DNA of 64,000 nt, taken from CBDFGK01 sp965247075 (GTDB lineage: Bacteria > Pseudomonadota > Gammaproteobacteria > Pseudomonadales > Halieaceae). A program made the position numbers and the translations under genes. The notes under the pieces were generated by a model. The model was not told where the DNA came from. It saw only the letters and a program-made list of their open reading frames with translations, and searched no databases. Positions 59,939 to 64,000 of the stretch are shown here, one piece after another; position 1 is the stretch's first letter; each line of letters begins with the position of its first letter. The DNA is taken from contig CBDFGK010000003.1 in assembly GCA_965247075.1 (NCBI GenBank), positions 310,001 to 374,000 on the forward strand, given 5' to 3'.

Positions 59939-60412
59939 ATGGCCACACATGTAAAAACCACTGTTAATGGTGAGCCCACAGAGTTTCTGTGTGAGGTGCA
60001 TGAGTCTCTGCTCACCGTGCTGCGTGAAACATTGCACTTGACCGGCAGCAAAGAAGGTTGCGGCAGCGGCGATTGCGGTGCCTGCTCCATCATGCTGAAC
60101 GACCGTCTGGTATGCAGTTGCCTGGTACTGGGGGTTGAGGCCGAGGGCAAATCTATTGAAACCATTGAGGGTGTGGCCAATGCGGGAGAGCTGCATCCGG
60201 TGCAGCAAAAACTTCTGGAAGATGCCGGCCTGCAGTGTGGTATCTGCACTCCTGGCATAGTGGTCGCGGCCAAGAATTTGCTGGAACGAAACCCCGCTCC
60301 CAGTGAACAGGAAGTGCGCTACTGGCTGGCTGGCAACCTGTGCCGCTGTACCGGTTACAACAAGATTATTGAGGCGGTGCAGGATGCCGCTGCTGTCATG
60401 CGGGAGGTATAG
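59939..60412 (+). CDS. Molybdenum hydroxylase 2Fe-2S subunit (CoxS-like)
   Basis: 157 residues. The plant-type cluster EGCGSGDCGACSIML and the second cluster LQCGICTPGIVVAAK with NLCRCTGYNKIIEA are all intact (eight cysteines). It links the molybdenum and FAD subunits. It is followed 4 bases later by the large subunit. Confidence 0.95.
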   Translation: MATHVKTTVNGEPTEFLCEVHESLLTVLRETLHLTGSKEGCGSGDCGACSIMLNDRLVCSCLVLGVEAEGKSIETIEGVANAGELHPVQQKLLEDAGLQCGICTPGIVVAAKNLLERNPAPSEQEVRYWLAGNLCRCTGYNKIIEAVQDAAAVMREV

Positions 60413-60416
60413 GCAT

Positions 60417-62663
60417 ATGGGCTCCGATCACTACAAGTACATTGGCACTCGTTCGATTCGCCCGGACGGCTATGAGAAGGTTACCGGCAAGGCGAATTAT
60501 GGCGCGGATTTCAGTATGGCGGGCATGTTGTACGGCAAGATATTGCGTAGCCCGCACGCCCATGCGCGGATTAAGGTGGTTGATGTCAGTGCGGCACTGA
60601 AGTTACCGGGGGTGCTGGCGGCAGTGTGCTCCCGTGACTTTGCGCCAACGGCTGCCGAGCTCACAGCGGCAAGCGATAGCCAGACGAATTTTCTCGATTT
60701 ATCCGGCAACATCCTGGCCCGGGACAAAGTGCTGTATCACGGCCATGCGGTAGCCGCGGTAGCGGCTACCTCGGAACATCTTGCCCAACAGGCTCTGGAC
60801 AGTATCCGGGTGGAGTACGAGGTATTGCCACATGTCACAGATCTCTCCGCCGCGATGGCAGATGATGCACCGGTTTTGCACGAGGATATGTTCACCTCCG
60901 GCCTGCCCCAGACGCCGATCGCAGCATCCAATATTGCCAGCCGCAACGAGATAGTTCGGGGTGATATTGAGATCGGCTTGGCAGAGGCAGATGTGATTGT
61001 TGAGCGCACCTACCGCGCACCTACGGTACACCAGGGTTATATCGAACCTCATGCCTGCGTGGTAAACAGCAACGCCGCCGGTCAGATCGATATTTGGGCC
61101 AGCTCCCAGGGCCAGTTCATGGTGCGCCAGTATACCTCGGTGGTGCTGGGTGTAGATGTCGGTTCGATCAAGGTGACCCCGGCGGAGATTGGAGGCGGCT
61201 TTGGCGGCAAGACCACCATTTACCTGGAACCGGTTGCAGCCATGCTGTCCCGGCAAGCCGGCAGGCCGGTAAAAATGGTGATGAGCCGGGAAGAGGTGTT
61301 TCGTGCCACTGGGCCAGCGGCGGCCAGTATCGTGACGGTCAAAATCGGCGCCACTCGTGAGGGGCGCGTTACCGCCATGGATGGCACGGTGATTCTGGGC
61401 GCCGGCGCCTACAAGGGTTCGCCGGCCAATACCGGTGCCATGTGTATGTATGCGCCCTACAACTGTGCCAATCAGCGCACGGTGGCGCTGGATGTCGTAA
61501 CCAATACCTCCAAGACTGCTGCTTATCGGGCACCGGGTGCCCCCCAGGCCCATTTGGCAGTGGAATGTGTACTTAATGAAATTGCCGCCGATATTGGCAT
61601 GGACCCCATCGATTTGCGCTTGCTCAATGCAGTGGACGAGGGTGATCGTGCTTTCCACGGTGCCAGGTACCGTACTATTGGTTTGAAGGAAACCTTGCAG
61701 CAGGCAAAGACCCATCCAAATTACTCCCTGGCCCTGGGCGAATCCCAGGGCCGTGGAGTGGCGGTGGGTTTCTGGTTTAATTTTGGCATGCAGTCCAGTG
61801 CCACGATTAATGTCCATGAGAGCGGCAAGATTACGGTCCTTACGGGCAGCCCGGATATCGGTGGCTCCCGTGCCTCAATGGCATTAATGGCAGCCGAGAC
61901 CCTGAGCATTGGGCTGGAGAATATCAAGCCGGTGGTCGCCGATACCGACACCGTGGGTTTCAATGATCTGACCGGAGGTAGTCGCACCACTTTCGCCGGC
62001 GGCTGGGCGGTGATAAAAGCCGCAGAAGAACTGATCGAAGAATTCAAAACCCGCGCTGCGGCGCTGTGGGAGGTGGAGCCGGACCAGGTGCAATGGGTAG
62101 CAGGAGAGGCCATCGCCAGTGGCCAGACACCTTTGTCACTGGCGGATATTGCTGCCAAAGCTGAAGTCACCGGCGGTCCTTTGTCTGCCACGGCTGCCTT
62201 GACCGCCAAGGGTGCCGGTCCCGGATTTTCTGTTAATATCTGTGATGTGGGGGTTGACCGGGAAACTGGCAAAGTCGATGTATTGCGTTTCACCGCATTG
62301 CAGGATGTAGGTAGAGCGATTCACCCGGCCTATGTTGAGGGCCAGATGGAAGGCGGTGCAGTGCAGGGTATCGGTTGGGCCCTGAACGAAGAGTACCTCT
62401 ACGACGATGACGGTGTGCTGGAAAACCCGGGCTTTCTCGATTACCGGATGCCAGTGGCCTCAGACCTGCCGATGATCGAAACCGTTATTGTGGAAGTGCC
62501 CAACCCGGGCCATCCCTACGGCGTCAGAGGCGTGGGAGAAACACCCATATGTGCGTCCTTGCCAGCGGTGACATCGGCAGTGAACAACGCCATTGGCGGT
62601 TTGATTACCCAACTGCCCCTGTCGCCACCGCGGGTGTTGGCGGAAGTGGAGGCGCAGGGTTAG
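60417..62663 (+). CDS. Molybdenum hydroxylase large subunit (xanthine oxidase family)
   Basis: 748 residues from MGSDHYKYIGTRSIRPDGYE. Moco-binding segments: ILRSPHAHARIKVVDVSAAL, EIGGGFGGKTTIYLEPVAAM, and the substrate-pocket loop AAYRAPGAPQAHLAVECVLN. The catalytic Glu is in GVRGVGETPICASLPA near the C-terminus. The AYRAPG loop lacks the VAYRCSFR loop of CO dehydrogenase, so this is an aldehyde-, purine- or aromatic-type hydroxylase with unknown substrate. The longer frame starting at 60303 overlaps the 2Fe-2S gene and is not needed. Confidence 0.92.
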   Translation: MGSDHYKYIGTRSIRPDGYEKVTGKANYGADFSMAGMLYGKILRSPHAHARIKVVDVSAALKLPGVLAAVCSRDFAPTAAELTAASDSQTNFLDLSGNILARDKVLYHGHAVAAVAATSEHLAQQALDSIRVEYEVLPHVTDLSAAMADDAPVLHEDMFTSGLPQTPIAASNIASRNEIVRGDIEIGLAEADVIVERTYRAPTVHQGYIEPHACVVNSNAAGQIDIWASSQGQFMVRQYTSVVLGVDVGSIKVTPAEIGGGFGGKTTIYLEPVAAMLSRQAGRPVKMVMSREEVFRATGPAAASIVTVKIGATREGRVTAMDGTVILGAGAYKGSPANTGAMCMYAPYNCANQRTVALDVVTNTSKTAAYRAPGAPQAHLAVECVLNEIAADIGMDPIDLRLLNAVDEGDRAFHGARYRTIGLKETLQQAKTHPNYSLALGESQGRGVAVGFWFNFGMQSSATINVHESGKITVLTGSPDIGGSRASMALMAAETLSIGLENIKPVVADTDTVGFNDLTGGSRTTFAGGWAVIKAAEELIEEFKTRAAALWEVEPDQVQWVAGEAIASGQTPLSLADIAAKAEVTGGPLSATAALTAKGAGPGFSVNICDVGVDRETGKVDVLRFTALQDVGRAIHPAYVEGQMEGGAVQGIGWALNEEYLYDDDGVLENPGFLDYRMPVASDLPMIETVIVEVPNPGHPYGVRGVGETPICASLPAVTSAVNNAIGGLITQLPLSPPRVLAEVEAQG

Positions 62664-62665
62664 CG

Positions 62666-62911
62666 ATGGTGTCTGTGCTGTTGGCACCCGGCATGCGAGT
62701 CTGTACCGGTGGCGAGGTGGAGGTCGAAATAGAGGCGACCGGTTACCGGGCTGCGGTGCGCGAGCTGCAGCAGAAATTTCCAGCCCTGACTGACGACATG
62801 TTTGCCAAGTGTAGTATCGCCATTGATGGCGTGCAGGTGCAGACACCCTTGTTGGAAACTTTTGAAGCCGACAGCGAGCTGGTTTTTATTCCCAAAATCG
62901 CCGGCGGTTAG
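62666..62911 (+). CDS. MoaD/ThiS-like ubiquitin-fold sulfur-carrier protein
   Basis: 81 residues from MVSVLLAPGMRVCTGGEVEV. Short beta-grasp pattern (RAAVRELQQKFPALTDDMFA, SELVFIPKIAGG) and a C-terminal Gly-Gly, the site that MoaD and ThiS proteins thiocarboxylate. Two bases after the Moco subunit stop. It may supply sulfur for molybdopterin or for cofactor maturation specific to this enzyme; this role is inferred from structure and position. Confidence 0.75.
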   Translation: MVSVLLAPGMRVCTGGEVEVEIEATGYRAAVRELQQKFPALTDDMFAKCSIAIDGVQVQTPLLETFEADSELVFIPKIAGG

Positions 62912-63084
62912 GCATTGCCCACGGTGGCGAAAAAGTCTGCGCGGAGTACGCCGGTATCGTCATGGATGGGGCCAGCCTTGGCGGTTTCATACTTGAGAAT
63001 ATCTGTTCCCAGCATTTCGTATTGGCCCGGCAGCGCAAACGCATTCCGGCTATCTTGCGCGACCCGCGCCGTGAAAGACAAGTT
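62908..63084 (-). pseudogene. C-terminal fragment of an unidentified protein
   Basis: About 58 codons, open from a TAG upstream near 63087 down to TAA at 62908: SFTARVAQDSRNAFALPGQY, EMLGTDILKYETAKAGPIHD, DTGVLRADFFATVGNA. The composition and smooth ending look like a real protein tail. The body is missing where an unrelated plus-strand fragment begins. I do not recognise the family. Confidence 0.4.
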
Positions 63085-63256
63085 CTATGCGGATTTTGCC
63101 AACGCCATTCGGGTGATTGAACCTTCGGAGATCTTTGTTGAATTTCTGGACACCGAAGACCGCGTCATTATCGAAGCGACACCGACCAAATCCATTACCT
63201 GCGATGGCGATAAAATGGCCGCTGCTACGGCTAGGTTCCTGGAATCCCGCCAGTGA
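63073..63256 (+). pseudogene. Short coding remnant, unidentified
   Basis: About 60 codons from a GTG: KDKFYADFANAIRVIEPSEI, FVEFLDTEDRVIIEATPTKS, DGDKMAAATARFLESRQ. Looks like a protein C-terminus. The open frame upstream of 63073 (from 62915) is antisense to the previous fragment and low in coding character, so the N-terminus seems lost. It could also be a genuine short protein. Confidence 0.4.
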
Positions 63257-63372
63257 GCGACCCCGGTTTCAGAACAACCCTGCCAACACCGAACCGGAAC
63301 GTTGTGCCGTTGCGGGAGCAGCAGGTGTAGTACGAGGGTGGCGGAACCACCCTCGAATCGTTCAAGCGCTGA

Positions 63373-63723
63373 TCAGGAATCGCTGTGGGCGACCTGTTGT
63401 TCGGAGCCGGCGCTAACACGGGTTAACTGGAGATCCTCTACCCTGCCGGATGAGCGGGCTTTGCAGTCAGCCGTCCACGCCTCAGTAGTACCGTCAGCGT
63501 TGTTAGCTGTTACATTCATCTGAAAGTGGGTATAGCGGCCGCGGCGTTTCATTTTCTCCATGCGGGCGTCTACCTTGCTGTATTCACTCAACTGGCTGTC
63601 ACCGGCAATCTGCGCCTTGCATGCAGACAGACCTTCGGTGGCACCGGCAGAGACCTGTGCTGAAAAAGCGGACAACAATAGTGCGGCGCCTACAGCGGCG
63701 CCAAAAGATTTTTTACCTGTCAT
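63373..63723 (-). CDS. Small secreted protein, unknown
   Basis: 116 residues. Signal peptide KSFGAAVGAALLLSAFSAQV with cleavage after SAG, leaving about 90 residues with two Cys (LSACKAQIAG and WTADCKARS) that could form a disulfide. Divergent from the LysR gene 139 bases away, so LysR may regulate it. No family recognised. Confidence 0.75.
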   Translation of the reverse strand: MTGKKSFGAAVGAALLLSAFSAQVSAGATEGLSACKAQIAGDSQLSEYSKVDARMEKMKRRGRYTHFQMNVTANNADGTTEAWTADCKARSSGRVEDLQLTRVSAGSEQQVAHSDS

Positions 63724-63862
63724 GACATAATACCTCTAACTATGGATTTGGTATGGACCTGGACGAGACCACAGTAGGCACTCGATCCATATTAGGACTA
63801 TACTGTGCATAATTATTTATTAAATACCTAATGATGCACAATAAATCGGAAAAAATGCACAG

Positions 63863-64000
63863 ATGACCAACTGGGATGATATGCGCTATTTGTTGGAGGT
63901 GGCTCGCACTGGTTCCATGAGCGGGGCGGCACGGACCCTCAAGGTTAATCACGCCACGGTAATTCGCCGTATTCGCAGCCTTGAAGAGCAGCTGGGCAGT
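63863..64000 (+). CDS. LysR-family transcriptional regulator, partial (N-terminus only)
   Basis: 46 codons before the window end: MTNWDDMRYLLEVARTGSMS, GAARTLKVNHATVIRRIRSL, EEQLGS. This is the LysR winged helix-turn-helix with its recognition helix. The effector domain is outside the window. Confidence 0.9.
   Translation, partial: MTNWDDMRYLLEVARTGSMSGAARTLKVNHATVIRRIRSLEEQLGS

Noticed and set aside
60699..61817. 372-codon open frame on the minus strand
   Set aside because: Lies wholly antisense to the molybdenum hydroxylase large subunit, whose conserved motifs fix the coding strand. The antisense product has no recognisable motifs.
60417..62663. Aerobic carbon monoxide dehydrogenase
   Set aside because: The large subunit has AYRAPG instead of the VAYRCSFR active-site loop of true CoxL, so a CO-oxidising role is not supported.
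1..64000. CRISPR arrays, tRNA or rRNA genes, phage modules
   Set aside because: No regularly spaced short repeats, tRNA cloverleaf, rRNA sequence, or phage structural genes were found on reading both strands.

Overview
The window looks like a chromosomal segment of a marine-type gammaproteobacterium. The evidence is gene content and order. ilvA/rpiA, ygfA-6S RNA-zapA-UPF0149-ubiH-ubiI, and HAD phosphatase-rppH-ptsP-lgt-thyA-folA are neighbourhoods familiar from Pseudomonas and relatives. A DUF3450/ExbB/ExbD/TonB/TPR operon and a SigmaECF-FecR-TonB receptor cassette are also typical of oligotrophic marine gammas. No tRNA, rRNA or CRISPR array was seen. The genus cannot be named from the sequence alone.

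Region 1 (1-8400). The nagA-nagB amino-sugar genes lie on the minus strand, with only a scrap of a LacI-type regulator left upstream. An insertion-sequence pile follows: three head-to-tail copies of one 1.67-kb DDE element separated by 6-bp spacers, with an IS630 element inserted at a TA in the first spacer.

Region 2 (8400-21400). This accessory region is rich in sulfotransferases and 2-oxoglutarate/iron oxygenases. It holds a TPR-sulfotransferase, an aspartyl/asparaginyl beta-hydroxylase-like protein fused by overlap to a beta-propeller-like protein, a Sel1/prolyl-4-hydroxylase, a frameshifted sulfotransferase, a probable decayed oxygenase, a conserved protein of unknown function, and two homologous P-loop sulfotransferase-like proteins that converge. 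Two more insertion elements (a decayed integrase-core element and an intact IS1182-like element) break it up.

Region 3 (21400-32700, minus). One long, tightly packed transcription unit runs rpiA, a five-gene oligopeptide ABC importer (oppA-B-C-D-F), ECF sigma factor, FecR anti-sigma and a TonB receptor with an N-terminal signalling (STN) domain. I infer an outer-membrane-to-cytoplasm peptide uptake and sensing system. Its OppC subunit carries an unusual fibronectin-III-like insertion. With region 2 next door, this is the best candidate for an undescribed system: uptake or sensing of a peptide together with hydroxylation and sulfation enzymes.

Region 4 (32700-47400) is housekeeping: isoleucine synthesis, folate metabolism, 6S RNA, cell division (ZapA), ubiquinone hydroxylases, glycine cleavage H, rRNA methylation, RNA 5'-end processing, nitrogen PTS, lipoprotein maturation and thymidylate synthesis.

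Region 5 (47600-58300) has a six-gene TonB-energising operon (DUF3450, two proton channels, ExbD, TonB, TPR), then pyk, a fatty acid desaturase, small conserved genes, a TetR regulator with tandem operators, and a divergent PIG-L deacetylase/HIT pair.

Region 6 (58288-64000) starts with a Rieske dioxygenase remnant joined to a transposase remnant. It continues with a molybdenum hydroxylase operon (FAD, 2Fe-2S, Moco subunits plus a MoaD-like sulfur carrier), decayed fragments, a small secreted protein and the start of a LysR regulator cut by the window end.
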